64,000 nt of DNA from DATFLS01 sp964413425 (GTDB lineage Bacteria > Fidelibacterota > JAANXI01), in the NCBI GenBank assembly GCA_964413425.1, contig CAYPST010000008.1:10629-74628 (forward strand), read 5' to 3'. Shown here piece by piece: positions 1 through 8,315 of this stretch (positions within the stretch are counted from its first letter, which is position 1; each line of letters begins with the position of its first letter). Below the pieces are notes generated by a model, which was not told the origin of the DNA, ran no database searches, and saw only the letters and a program-made list of their open reading frames with translations. The position numbers and the translations under genes are program-made.

Positions 1-176
1 CCCCATAGACTGAGTAAGGTTAATAGCCATATTGTCAATTGTCTATGCTCAGAGATGCAGGAACGGATGAATCTCTACCGGATCTCTTGATGCAGGGCGC
101 AAAGTGTATGGCGTATGACGGTTAATGGTAAACGTAAGAGTTGGGAGAGAATGAGTGAGTTAGAAAAGGTGAATGT

Positions 177-323
177 ATGCGGTTGATCGATTTGATACGG
201 CTTGCCCTCTACCACAAAAAAAGAATGGAACTTCGAGATGATGTTTCCATTAAAGGTTTCATAGATACTATTGACGCCACACGGATTTTACAGAAATCTG
301 TTGATATTCGGCATAAGAGATAG
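177..323 (+). CDS. possible small hypothetical protein (48 aa)
   Basis: A 48-codon open frame begins at an ATG preceded by an AGGTG stretch about five bases upstream and ends in TAG. The product would be basic, with a hydrophobic start (MRLIDLIRLALYHKK) followed by a charged segment. I recognise no family. It is the only frame with a plausible ribosome site in the 445 bases before the cold-shock gene. It could equally be the 3' remnant of an upstream gene or chance. The rest of bases 1-445 shows nothing else I can name. Confidence 0.25.
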   Translation: MRLIDLIRLALYHKKRMELRDDVSIKGFIDTIDATRILQKSVDIRHKR

Positions 324-445
324 TACTATGGAGAAATTCTGAGCAGTAATTCGGAGTAAGAAGGATTCGAGTGATCGGATTCAGTTATACAAAGAAAGTT
401 CTGCCAGAGTAACAAGTAACACAATTAACACAAAGGAGTTTTCAC

Positions 446-658
446 ATGGCAGAGCTTTCCAAAGGCACTGTGAAGTGGTTCGACAGCAGCAAGGGATTCG
501 GTTTCATCGAGCGAAATGGTGGCGAAGATGTCTTCGTACACTATTCCGGTATCGAAGGCACCGGCTACAAATCGCTTGAAGAAGGTCAGCAGGTCGAGTT
601 TGAGGAAACCCAGGGCAAGAAGGGTCCTCAGGCAACCAATGTGCGGACGATTCGATAA
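446..658 (+). CDS. cspA: cold-shock domain protein, CspA family
   Basis: This 70-residue protein is a single cold-shock domain, an OB-fold that binds single-stranded RNA and DNA and acts as an RNA chaperone. Both nucleic-acid motifs are visible: RNP1 as KGFGFI near residues 16-21 and RNP2 as VFVHYS near 29-34. The KGTVKWFD opening is typical of the family. The length matches the usual 65-75 residues. An AAGGAG ribosome site lies about eight bases before the ATG. A strong terminator follows within 35 bases, so the gene looks monocistronic. Which Csp paralogue it corresponds to cannot be said from sequence alone. Confidence 0.96.
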   Translation: MAELSKGTVKWFDSSKGFGFIERNGGEDVFVHYSGIEGTGYKSLEEGQQVEFEETQGKKGPQATNVRTIR

Positions 659-688
659 GAATCGCGAAGGTCTTGCACGACAATCAAA

Positions 689-719
689 AGCCCGCAGTAT
701 TCCCTGCGGGCTTTTTTTT
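689..719 (+). terminator. intrinsic terminator of cspA
   Basis: A perfect 9-bp stem, AGCCCGCAG pairing with CTGCGGGCT around a 6-base loop, is followed directly by a run of eight T. It lies 30 bases after the cspA stop codon and is the clearest rho-independent terminator in the window. Confidence 0.95.
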
Positions 720-801
720 ATTTCAACCTATTACTCGAATGCAGAGATCGTAAAGAGCGCAAAGAAAACACAAAATGCTTGCTGCTGTAGTTTCACAATT
801 C

Positions 802-825
802 TGAGTCTTTTTAGAAAACGCCTCG
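802..825 (+). repeat. fragment of dispersed TIR element (copy A)
   Basis: The sequence TGAGTCTTTTTAGAAAAC followed by GCCTCG matches the terminal inverted repeat of the bounded elements at 26265-26531 and 44668-44815. No opposite end is visible nearby, so this is a solo end or a decayed copy. The similarity fades after CGAAGG. Confidence 0.7.
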
Positions 826-1065
826 AAGGTCTTCCTAACACGGTTCACTCTCCGGAATATGATGACCAAGACGGCGAAATTCATGCTGGAGGAGACGAAA
901 CAGGAATGAAAAGCCCTGCGAACTGGTCGAGATGAGAGGACCGATGAGAGAGACACTGCATGTGATTGTTGTAACAGTACGCACCCTGCACTTATGGTAA
1001 GGAGATCACATCTTGAGCAAACTGTCCTGTCATCTGACTGTACCCCGGTCCCCACAAGGCCTGCA

Positions 1066-1125
1066 ACAAGTCTGCACTTGATCGATGACAAGTCTTGACT
1101 TGTTTACCGACAAGTCTGCACTTGT
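1066..1125. promoter_or_regulatory. three 16-bp palindromes at 22-bp spacing
   Basis: Three copies of a palindrome start at 1066, 1088 and 1110: ACAAGTCTGCACTTGA, ACAAGTCTTGACTTGT and ACAAGTCTGCACTTGT. The ACAAGT and ACTTGT halves are separated by four bases. The 22-base period equals about two helical turns, so all sites would face the same side of the DNA. They lie 160-219 bases upstream of the lipoprotein hydrolase gene. An operator array is the natural reading. A short tandem repeat with no regulatory role is the alternative. No regulator gene is adjacent. Confidence 0.5.
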
Positions 1126-1284
1126 TCCAGCCCTTGTCCTGCCTGGGTTCCAGAGGTGTTCGTATTCAGTTTTCACGAAAGAAGGGTAAGCAACTGCCGG
1201 AGATACTCATGTAACGAAACACGAATTGCATGTCATGTGCATTTTCTATCGCTCGCATAATAGACAAGCAAAGGAAAAATACCG

Positions 1285-2277
1285 ATGAAATATATATACA
1301 GGTCAATATCACGGTATCACATAGTCCTTATCCTGTTCTTTATCGCGGCGTGCAGTAATGTCGAATCCACATCCGTGGGAGATTCTCAAACGGTGAAGCC
1401 TCCTTTTGCCATGCAAGAACTGATGACGGCGCCGGACGTTCCCATTCCCCCGGTCGAGACACTGAAAGCAAGTGACGGTATTCCATTGGCATACAGGGCG
1501 TATATTCCCGAACATCCGGAGGCCGGCCTTATCTTGTATCACGGCGGGGGCGCTCACAGCGCTGCCGGCTACCAGCATATCGGCAGCGCCCTGAGCGAAA
1601 AATACAATGTGGCTGTTTTCACGCCCGATATCAGAGGGCATGGTCGCTCAGACGGCCCCAGAGGTGACGCGCCCGCTTCAGAGCAGGTCTTACAGGATGT
1701 GCGCAGCCTGGTGAGATTGATTGCAAGCAAGCGCCCCGATATCCCCCTCTTCCTTGGGGGGCATTCATCAGGGGCAGGACTGATACTGAACTATACGAGT
1801 TCCGCTTATGAAGTCGAGGTATCGGGTTATGTATTTGTGGCTCCTCATCTTGGGTTCCGATCCGGCACCGCACGTGAAGATACTCCTGATACATTCACTG
1901 AGGTGAACACTTTCGCATTCGTTGTCAATGGTATCACACAGGGCGTGCTGTTCGGTCACAAGAAAGCAGTGCGTTTTAATTATCCTGCAGAGGTGCTCGA
2001 ATCTGATTCGGGTCTGGTAGGGTATAATACCGTAAATATGGCCAATGCCCTGACTCCGACTGCACCGGATGAACAGTTGTCCCGGATCACTCAACCCCTG
2101 GGAGTATGGATTGGTGAAGATGATGAATTGTTGGATGCCAAGAAAGTGGTCTCTTTTGTGAAAAGTTCGAATTCTGCGGCGTATATCGAAACGGTTGAAG
2201 GAGAAGAGCACCTGTCAGTCTTGTTAGCAGCAGCTGATCTCATTGGTCCCTGGATTCAGGCCCGCATCGGGGAGTAG
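1285..2277 (+). CDS. lipoprotein alpha/beta hydrolase (serine aminopeptidase S33 / monoacylglycerol lipase-like)
   Basis: This 330-residue protein has an N-terminal hydrophobic segment ending in a lipobox (IAAC, Cys23), so it is probably a membrane-anchored lipoprotein. The rest is an alpha/beta hydrolase: an oxyanion region around YHGGGAHS (near residue 84), DIRGHGRSDGPRGD, the nucleophile elbow GGHSSG, a likely acid in GEDDEL and a likely His in EEHLS near the C-terminus. This layout resembles lysophospholipase or monoacylglycerol lipase proteins, which cleave lipid esters. The substrate cannot be read from sequence. An AAAGGA ribosome site precedes the ATG. It stands alone between two repeat-bearing intergenic regions. 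Confidence 0.85.
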   Translation: MKYIYRSISRYHIVLILFFIAACSNVESTSVGDSQTVKPPFAMQELMTAPDVPIPPVETLKASDGIPLAYRAYIPEHPEAGLILYHGGGAHSAAGYQHIGSALSEKYNVAVFTPDIRGHGRSDGPRGDAPASEQVLQDVRSLVRLIASKRPDIPLFLGGHSSGAGLILNYTSSAYEVEVSGYVFVAPHLGFRSGTAREDTPDTFTEVNTFAFVVNGITQGVLFGHKKAVRFNYPAEVLESDSGLVGYNTVNMANALTPTAPDEQLSRITQPLGVWIGEDDELLDAKKVVSFVKSSNSAAYIETVEGEEHLSVLLAAADLIGPWIQARIGE

Positions 2278-2358
2278 CCTGGTAAGAATAAAATCAGATA
2301 TTCTGCAATGCATTTCGAAGAGTGCACTTGTTTTATATATGACAGAAAGCTTAAATAT

Positions 2359-2402
2359 TGAGTCTGTTCAGAAAACGCCTCGCCCGAAGGGACGCCTTTG
2401 GC
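2359..2402 (+). repeat. fragment of dispersed TIR element (copy B)
   Basis: TGAGTCTGTTCAGAAAAC is followed by CGCCTCGCCCGAAGGGACG and CCTTTGGCG. The first part matches the family terminal repeat. The following segment matches copy C at 9789-9817. The CGAAGGG/CCTTTGG portion can fold into a small hairpin. It lies about 50-95 bases downstream of the regulator gene's stop codon on the opposite strand. Confidence 0.75.
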
Positions 2403-2453
2403 GCGGTCTCCATTGGCTACGGGAGGAGTCTCCGGTCGTGCTAAACCGTGTCT

Positions 2454-3818
2454 TTACTTCATGTTGAGTCGTTCCATGCGCGAACGGATGTGGCGTTCGG
2501 TAATACCGAGGAGCCGGGCGGCGGCGCTCTGGTTACCCCCGGTCTGGTCCAGCGCTTCTTCGATCATCCGCCGCTCGAAGGTCGTCATCTTCTCATCATA
2601 TCCATCCTGCAGGTTCGCCGGATTAATGATTTCTGACTCAGAGACCACATCGATGGACTTCGGCAGATCATTCACAGTGATGTAATGGTTCCGGCTGAAG
2701 ACCACGGCGCGTTCAATCATGTTCTCCAATTCCCGCACATTGCCCTGGAATTCATACTTCATCAGTTGATCCAGAGCCTCTTTGGTAATACCCTCAACGT
2801 CTTTCTGGTTCTCATCGGCATATTTGTGAATGAAATGGTCCACGAGAGCAGGAATGTCGGATTTTCGCTTCCGGAGCGGGGGTATCCAGATCGAAATCAC
2901 GTTCAACCGATAGTACAGATCTTCCCGGAAATTGCCGGCCTGCATCATTTCTTCCAGGTTCCGATGAGTTGCTCCGATAATACGGACGTCCACATCTATA
3001 TCCCGGTTACCCCCTACCCGTTGAATTGACCCGAACTGGATGGCGCGCAGGAGTTTTACTTGCATGGGGAGCGGAATCTCTCCGACTTCATCAATGAATA
3101 AGGTGCCGCCGTCGGCATCTTCAAACCGTCCCATACGTTCCTGGGTGGCCCCGGTAAACGCCCCTTTTACGTGTCCGAAAAGTTCACTCTCCAGCAGATT
3201 CTCTGGCAGGGCGGCAACATTCACCACAATAAACGGTTTCTCTTTCCGTGGACTGGCATGATGAATTGCCCGGGCAATGAGCTCTTTTCCCGTTCCGCTT
3301 TCCCCGCGGATGAGTACGGTTGCTTTACTGGTGGCAACTCTGGCCGCATTATTTAATACCTCTTCCATCTCGCCACTCTGGGAAACAATGGAATCAAACT
3401 TGAACCGCTCCTGTAATTGTTCCCGCAGCTGACGATTCTCTTCCACCAGCTGCTGTTTCTCCTTCACCCGGTTGATGAGATTCTCCAGCTCAGTGAGATC
3501 GACCGGTTTGGTCAGGTAATCATAGGCCCCGGCTTTCATGATTTCCACGGCATCTTCGATACTGCCGTAAGCCGTGATTACCACAACGTCAATATTAGGA
3601 TTCACTTCTTTTACTTTTCTCAGCACAACAAAGCCGTTCCATTCCGGCATTCGAAAATCCGTCAGCACCAGATCGATGGTTTCTGTTTCCACGATCTCCA
3701 GTCCCGCCGGTCCGCTGGCAGCCGTGTGGAGATCATAATCTCTTCTGGAAAGAAAACTTTTTAAGGTTTCCAGCTGCGCTTCTTCATCATCAATCAACAG
3801 TATTGAAAATTGCCCCAT
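2454..3818 (-). CDS. NtrC-family sigma-54-dependent response regulator
   Basis: The 454-residue protein has three parts: a receiver domain (residues 1-120, phospho-acceptor Asp54 in LTDFRMP, Lys104), an AAA+ domain with Walker A GESGTGKE (172-179), the sigma-54 contact loop GAFTGA (219-224) and Walker B GGTLFIDE, and a C-terminal Fis-type helix-turn-helix (NQSAAARLLGITERHI). It should activate sigma-54 promoters when phosphorylated. Its start codon overlaps the stop codon of the histidine kinase (TAATG), so the two are translationally coupled and are surely partners. A sigma-54-like promoter lies at the head of the same operon (7872-7887), which suggests autoregulation. The signal and regulon are unknown. 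Confidence 0.95.
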   Translation of the reverse strand: MGQFSILLIDDEEAQLETLKSFLSRRDYDLHTAASGPAGLEIVETETIDLVLTDFRMPEWNGFVVLRKVKEVNPNIDVVVITAYGSIEDAVEIMKAGAYDYLTKPVDLTELENLINRVKEKQQLVEENRQLREQLQERFKFDSIVSQSGEMEEVLNNAARVATSKATVLIRGESGTGKELIARAIHHASPRKEKPFIVVNVAALPENLLESELFGHVKGAFTGATQERMGRFEDADGGTLFIDEVGEIPLPMQVKLLRAIQFGSIQRVGGNRDIDVDVRIIGATHRNLEEMMQAGNFREDLYYRLNVISIWIPPLRKRKSDIPALVDHFIHKYADENQKDVEGITKEALDQLMKYEFQGNVRELENMIERAVVFSRNHYITVNDLPKSIDVVSESEIINPANLQDGYDEKMTTFERRMIEEALDQTGGNQSAAARLLGITERHIRSRMERLNMK

Positions 3819-5866
3819 TACACTTCTCTCCCGTTCCTACTTTCGCCAACGTGCTTCGGCAGACGAAGAACAAAATCAGTTCCCATCTCTTCGGCGGTTT
3901 CTACCGAAATTGTTCCGCCATGTTCATAAATAATGCGCTGCACAATGCCCAGACCAATACCTGTACCCTTCGGCTTGGTGGTAAAATACAGGTTAAAGAT
4001 TTTCTCCCGGACATCATCCGGAATGCCCGGCCCGTTATCCCAAACATGGATCTCTATTGTCTCATCAGCTAACTGTGTTGCCCGGATTTTGATGATGCCA
4101 CCAGAATCGATGGCATCGATGGCATTTTGTGCCAGATTCAGGAACACCTGCTGCATCTGATTGGCGTCCCAGGTGACTCTGGCCTTATCTGTCACTTCCA
4201 GTGAGAGTGCAATGTCGTGTTGTTCTGCCATCGGTTTATACTGCCGGATGATAGTGTCCAGAAACTCCTGCAGCTCGAATTCTTCCGGGGCCATTGCTTC
4301 CGGCCGGGCAAACCGCAGGAAATTTTGAACCGTTTCGTTAATCCGACGAACCTCCTGATGCACCAGTTGATTGAGCTTATGATATTCCTCGCTATCTCCA
4401 TCCGGATGAAAATCACTATCCAGCTGTTGAATAATCATCCCGATAGTATTGAGCGGATTTCGTATCTCATGGGCCACCCCGGATGCTAACTCTCCCATGG
4501 CCGAGAGTCGTTCCTTCCGCTGGATTTGCTCCTCCAGCTGCCGTTGCTCGGTGAGATCACGCAGGACCAGAATGACATTATCCATGCCATTTTCGTCGGT
4601 AAATGTCGTTCTGGATACTAACAGATGCCGGGTATGCCCCCGGATTGTACAGGTAAATTCATGAACCGGCGCCCCGGTTTCAAGAATCTCCTGACAGACT
4701 TTTTCACCCAGAACCTCCCCAATAGGCTCACCGAGGACGGCCTCCTCTGATTTTCCGAATATCTGCTCCGCAGCTTTGTTATAAATTTTCACTCCGGAAG
4801 AGTGATCAAACACAATGATTCCATCTCCGACTTCCTGGATGATATTATTCGAATATGTTTCCACCACCTGATATTGTCGTTCCAGGATCTGCATATTTTC
4901 CCGGACCAATATCGCCGAAAATACCAGAAATCCGATGCCCAATAAGACCACCGTGATGATGAGAATGCGCCGATAAATGCGGGCGTTGATGGCATGCAAT
5001 GGTTCCAGCGAGAGGCCCAACCGGAACACGCCCACCAGATTTTCCCGGTAATAAAAGGGATGGACTGTTTCGAAAACCTCCATGGATTCGAACTCGTTGA
5101 TTCGGGAAGCATAGGTCGAATCCGTCAGCGCATTTTCCAGAAATTCCGAGTCGTCAATTCGCTCCAGTTCCTGCACATTCCCGGAAGCGGCAAGAATTCC
5201 GGAGTAGTTCTGAAGAGCCACGTACACGATTTCCTGGTTATCGATAAATTTACGCAGCAGAGCCCCGAAGCCGATTCGTCGGCGGAATTCAAGGATGTTC
5301 TCGGCGTTCACACTGAGGACGATGGCGTTGTTATCGGGGGTCGCCAGGGCGACAACGTACTGCCGCTCTCCGGTTTCCTGATCCCGCTGCATTCCCACCA
5401 CCAACGTATCCTGCCATCCCTCGAAAACCGGTGATAAGATTTCCGAAAATGATGCAGTAATGGAATCGGTGTATCCTCCGTCTCCTCCGTTCCCATATAT
5501 TTGTCGTCCGGAAGCGCTGATGATTGCGATCCGGTTAATCTGATTCTGGATAATCATTTCGGACAGGTGTTGATTATCCAGATCTCCCCGGGCATAGAGC
5601 AACCGGATGAGATGCGCATTATCCAGCAGCCGGCCCCGGAGCAATTCTTCCAGCTGCTCATTGGCAATTAAGGCATTATCGGAAGTGATTAAAATGGTTT
5701 CCAACAGGGAATGCGCCTGCTTTTCCATTAGCGCAAACAATTCCTGTTTACTAGTACGCAGTTCAATAAGGGCGGAAATCACCATGAGTATGGCGAGAAC
5801 CAGGAAGATAATAAGAAGGTTGCGAGGCCGCAGAATCTGGGTATTTAAAACTTTCTTTGCTTTCAT
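3818..5866 (-). CDS. membrane PAS-domain sensor histidine kinase (NtrB/AtoS/ZraS type)
   Basis: The 682-residue kinase has a transmembrane segment at about 16-33, an extracytoplasmic sensor region of about 265 residues, a second transmembrane segment at about 300-321, a PAS domain at about 335-445, a HisKA domain with the phospho-acceptor His466 in GVAHEIRNPLN, and a HATPase domain with DNGPGIP and TKPKGTGIGLG. It autophosphorylates and passes the phosphate to the overlapping NtrC-type regulator. Upstream, 40 bases away, lies an outer-membrane beta-barrel gene and before that a secreted calcium-binding-repeat protein. The sensor domain is therefore likely to read a periplasmic or envelope cue. 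The ligand is not recognisable. Confidence 0.95.
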   Translation of the reverse strand: MKAKKVLNTQILRPRNLLIIFLVLAILMVISALIELRTSKQELFALMEKQAHSLLETILITSDNALIANEQLEELLRGRLLDNAHLIRLLYARGDLDNQHLSEMIIQNQINRIAIISASGRQIYGNGGDGGYTDSITASFSEILSPVFEGWQDTLVVGMQRDQETGERQYVVALATPDNNAIVLSVNAENILEFRRRIGFGALLRKFIDNQEIVYVALQNYSGILAASGNVQELERIDDSEFLENALTDSTYASRINEFESMEVFETVHPFYYRENLVGVFRLGLSLEPLHAINARIYRRILIITVVLLGIGFLVFSAILVRENMQILERQYQVVETYSNNIIQEVGDGIIVFDHSSGVKIYNKAAEQIFGKSEEAVLGEPIGEVLGEKVCQEILETGAPVHEFTCTIRGHTRHLLVSRTTFTDENGMDNVILVLRDLTEQRQLEEQIQRKERLSAMGELASGVAHEIRNPLNTIGMIIQQLDSDFHPDGDSEEYHKLNQLVHQEVRRINETVQNFLRFARPEAMAPEEFELQEFLDTIIRQYKPMAEQHDIALSLEVTDKARVTWDANQMQQVFLNLAQNAIDAIDSGGIIKIRATQLADETIEIHVWDNGPGIPDDVREKIFNLYFTTKPKGTGIGLGIVQRIIYEHGGTISVETAEEMGTDFVLRLPKHVGESRNGREV

Positions 5867-5906
5867 CCTGCTGGCGACCCGGTAATAGTTATATCTGCAT
5901 CAGTGG

Positions 5907-7067
5907 TTAAAAATTATATTGCAATCCCATTGATCCATAGTGTACCGTGTAATTATACCAGTAACTATTCGATTGGTTCTTTTTCCATTGATAGGTTACA
6001 CTGAATGTAATGCTGTGTTCACGGATCAATCTGAAATGGGAGGTCTTCTCCAGGTACATCCAGGCAGTTTTCGAGACGTCTTCCCGATTGATATTCATAT
6101 CGTAGATATCAGGTTCGATGTACGCCGGCTGTCCGACGTAATTTTTCCAGTATCCATAATAGGCGCCTTTGATCATCAACCCAAACGGAAGCAGCTGGGT
6201 GATCTGGGCTCCGACCGAATGACCGTTATAACTCATGGGGTCATCAAAGATTTCGGATTCCTGATAGGATGTATACGGTATTTCCGTGATTGATTTCGCT
6301 GCCTGAGCGAGCAATGCTCTCTGAGAATATTGCACAGCCAGTCCCGTGCTATTTGTCAGCGATTGGGCCACGCGCACCCGCCAATCGAATTGAGTAATCC
6401 CGGGCATCGCTTCGTATTGCACCGGATCATAAAAATCCATTCGAATTGAGGTCCGCCGCATGGTATTGGAGGAATCCAGATAACTCACCACCCTGGTAAG
6501 ATATTTCTTATAATGCACTCCCCCACTGGCAATCACAGTAGTGCGGGTGGGGAAGGACTTATTAGCCAGAACCCCGAGATCAAACTTGAGGTTGTTGAAC
6601 TCCTCCAGCTGCGGATAGAGAGTGATCTTTCCGGTTCCGCTCAATCTCCAGAGGATCGCATCGGCCCGGATGGTATGAGTGAGATATGCCGTTCCCACAT
6701 TATAATTATAGGCATTATAGAGTTGAGAATTTAACCGCTGCTCAAACATAGCCCCCCAGTGCGTCTGACCTGCCGATCCCCACCAGGCCAGTTGATGCCA
6801 GTAAAAATCCCGGTCTGCTAACTGATGAAAACTCCCATAGTAACCGAAAAATCCAAGAGTACTCCCGGAGAAGTTGCGTTGCACGGCCAGATCATATATT
6901 GATATCCAGGTAGGTGCATTCCGGACGGAGCGAAACGGATTGGTATTGTATTCCTGCTCATACGTGACGCTCACCTCCCACTGGGCAGCGGCGGAACCAG
7001 CAAGACTGAGAAAAACTCCCAGTATCACCAGTCCATTGAAAATTCGTTTGAGATAACCAGTGTTCAT
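5907..7067 (-). CDS. putative outer-membrane beta-barrel protein
   Basis: I take the ATG at 7067 (MNTGYLKRIFNG) because it is followed directly by a signal peptide ending in GSAAAQ and preceded by AGGTG. The longer frame starting at 7139 puts 24 unlikely residues in front. The mature protein of about 355 residues alternates polar and aromatic residues, has many short Tyr/Trp-rich strands and ends in Phe, all typical of outer-membrane barrels. I recognise no specific family. It sits between a secreted repeat protein and the histidine kinase in one apparent operon, so it may form or report on the envelope structure sensed by that kinase. Confidence 0.7.
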   Translation of the reverse strand: MNTGYLKRIFNGLVILGVFLSLAGSAAAQWEVSVTYEQEYNTNPFRSVRNAPTWISIYDLAVQRNFSGSTLGFFGYYGSFHQLADRDFYWHQLAWWGSAGQTHWGAMFEQRLNSQLYNAYNYNVGTAYLTHTIRADAILWRLSGTGKITLYPQLEEFNNLKFDLGVLANKSFPTRTTVIASGGVHYKKYLTRVVSYLDSSNTMRRTSIRMDFYDPVQYEAMPGITQFDWRVRVAQSLTNSTGLAVQYSQRALLAQAAKSITEIPYTSYQESEIFDDPMSYNGHSVGAQITQLLPFGLMIKGAYYGYWKNYVGQPAYIEPDIYDMNINREDVSKTAWMYLEKTSHFRLIREHSITFSVTYQWKKNQSNSYWYNYTVHYGSMGLQYNF

Positions 7068-7151
7068 ACTATACACCTGTCCTGCACGCTTGAAAGATGC
7101 TTCCCACCTGCTGTATTCCGGACGTTCTCCGGCAACCATGTCTGTGGCTTA

Positions 7152-7829
7152 TCAATTCGGATTTCCGCCATTGTTTCCCGAGGGCGGCCCCGAAGGCGGT
7201 CCCGAGGGCGGTCCTCCATTATCCACCGGGGGATTGCCAGCATCGGGATCAAACGGCCTGTTAGGGTTTCCGGGTCTGTCCGCACCTCCGGGAATGTCTG
7301 TGTCATGCGGATTCCCAGGCTGATATCCCGGACCATCTTGTGGACGGGCGCCTCGGTTTCCTTGCGGTCCGGCGGCGTTTTCGTCCGGTTTTCCTCTCTG
7401 CGCGTTCTGCCGTGCGGCAGGACCGATCTCGCTATTTTGCCATCTGCCGCCGCGCCGATTGCGCATGACGTTATCGTTAATACCGTCTCCATCCAGATCC
7501 ACGAATCCGGGCATTCCCTGACCCTGCCCATGCCGGTCACCAGCAAAATCAGGATCCAGGCCGTTGGGAATCCCGTCCCCGTCATGATCCGGGGCATTGT
7601 CGTTGTAACCGTCGCCATCTTCATCCACGAATCGGGTCCCCTGCTGGAGAGAGTCCTGGTTCTGTTCCCGATTTTCCTCCTGATTCTGTGCCTGCACCTG
7701 CTCCCGGGCTTGCTGGGAATCCGTCGCCCGGCTCTTTTCTTCTGCCTGAGTACTATCTTGCCCCAGGGCCAGGACCGAGATGGCCAATATGAGAATACTG
7801 ATGATGCTCATATGCCTGACGATTTTCAT
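7152..7829 (-). CDS. secreted protein with thrombospondin type 3 calcium-binding repeats
   Basis: The start at 7829 (MKIVRHMS) has a strong AAGGAGG site and gives a 225-residue protein with a signal peptide ending near LALGQ. A Gln/Glu-rich segment (about 25-65) is followed by Asp-rich loops DEDGDGYND, DHDGDGIPN and DLDGDGIND, which match thrombospondin type 3 calcium-binding repeats. The C-terminal half is low-complexity, rich in Gly, Pro, Asn and Asp, and contains GPPS tandem units. No catalytic domain is visible. It is probably an exported, calcium-stabilised spacer or matrix protein. It is the first gene after a sigma-54-like promoter and heads the operon with the barrel protein, kinase and regulator. 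Confidence 0.8.
   Translation of the reverse strand: MKIVRHMSIISILILAISVLALGQDSTQAEEKSRATDSQQAREQVQAQNQEENREQNQDSLQQGTRFVDEDGDGYNDNAPDHDGDGIPNGLDPDFAGDRHGQGQGMPGFVDLDGDGINDNVMRNRRGGRWQNSEIGPAARQNAQRGKPDENAAGPQGNRGARPQDGPGYQPGNPHDTDIPGGADRPGNPNRPFDPDAGNPPVDNGGPPSGPPSGPPSGNNGGNPN
7177..7212. repeat. three tandem 12-bp units
   Basis: Three units, CCCGAGGGCGGC, CCCGAAGGCGGT and CCCGAGGGCGGT, lie end to end. They encode the repeated Gly-Pro-Pro-Ser at the C-terminus of the secreted protein. Copy number could vary between strains by slippage. Confidence 0.9.
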
Positions 7830-8315
7830 AGGTATCCTCCTTACGTTCCCAAAAATTACCACAAATCAAACTTCAATAATTGTGCCAGCAGCAGTTCATA
7901 TCACATTAAATACATGAAATTATTGCACCTAACACCCTATTAAAGTTTGATTATGTGAGCAGAGATTCGACCGTCTCGTCGTGGCCCTCGCAGGGCGCGC
8001 TCTCCATACCACGCATTGTGGGGAACGTAAGATAAACATGCTATACTCTTTTCTTAAAATTTTTCATTTATTCTCTTCATATCCTTAGTTTAACAGGAGA
8101 GAGAATAGTTTTCATAGCGTCCGAATCTCGTCGAATTATCAATGCTCTATAAATTATATTCGACGGATATGTCGAAAACTTGAGATAAAAAAATGAGGGG
8201 GTAAATGCTTGTTATTGATTTATAATACCGGTTTTCCTATTCCGTATGTCCCTGTCCCATGTCCACAGAAAATAATTTGACCGCCCATTTTCCTGCAGAG
8301 CCGGCATGAGTGTTC
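7830..8315. other. intergenic region with probable upstream control sites
   Basis: No gene is seen in these 486 bases. At the left end is a sigma-54-like promoter (7872-7887). At 8129-8165 the sequence CGTCGAAT is mirrored by ATTCGACG with a 21-base AT-rich centre. Another ATTCGAC lies at 7965-7971 and a GTCGAAA just after the dyad. Such half-sites upstream of a sigma-54 promoter could be the binding sites of the NtrC-type regulator. Confidence 0.45.
7872..7887 (-). promoter_or_regulatory. sigma-54-like (-24/-12) promoter
   Basis: Read on the minus strand, TGGCACAATTATTGAA matches the sigma-54 consensus TGGCAC-N5-TTGCA at all six -24 positions and at TTG of the -12 element. The usual GC at -12 is GA here. 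It sits 43 bases before the start codon of the secreted repeat protein, leaving room for a normal leader and the AAGGAGG site. The operon it would drive encodes a GAFTGA-type sigma-54 activator. Confidence 0.6.

Larger units (their letters stand above)
720..1284. other. intergenic region without a credible gene
   Basis: This 565-base stretch holds no frame with a ribosome site or recognisable product. It contains a GCAAAG-rich degenerate tract (739-778), one end of the dispersed repeat family (802-825) and three regularly spaced palindromes (1066-1125). The open frames crossing it on either strand look like chance. Confidence 0.7.

Noticed and set aside
516..935. 139-codon frame overlapping cspA
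   Set aside because: It overlaps cspA in a shifted frame and runs through the strong terminator and an element end.
7177..7212. Tandem 12-bp units as a possible CRISPR or regulatory array
   Set aside because: Units are contiguous without spacers and encode Gly-Pro-Pro-Ser in a secreted protein.
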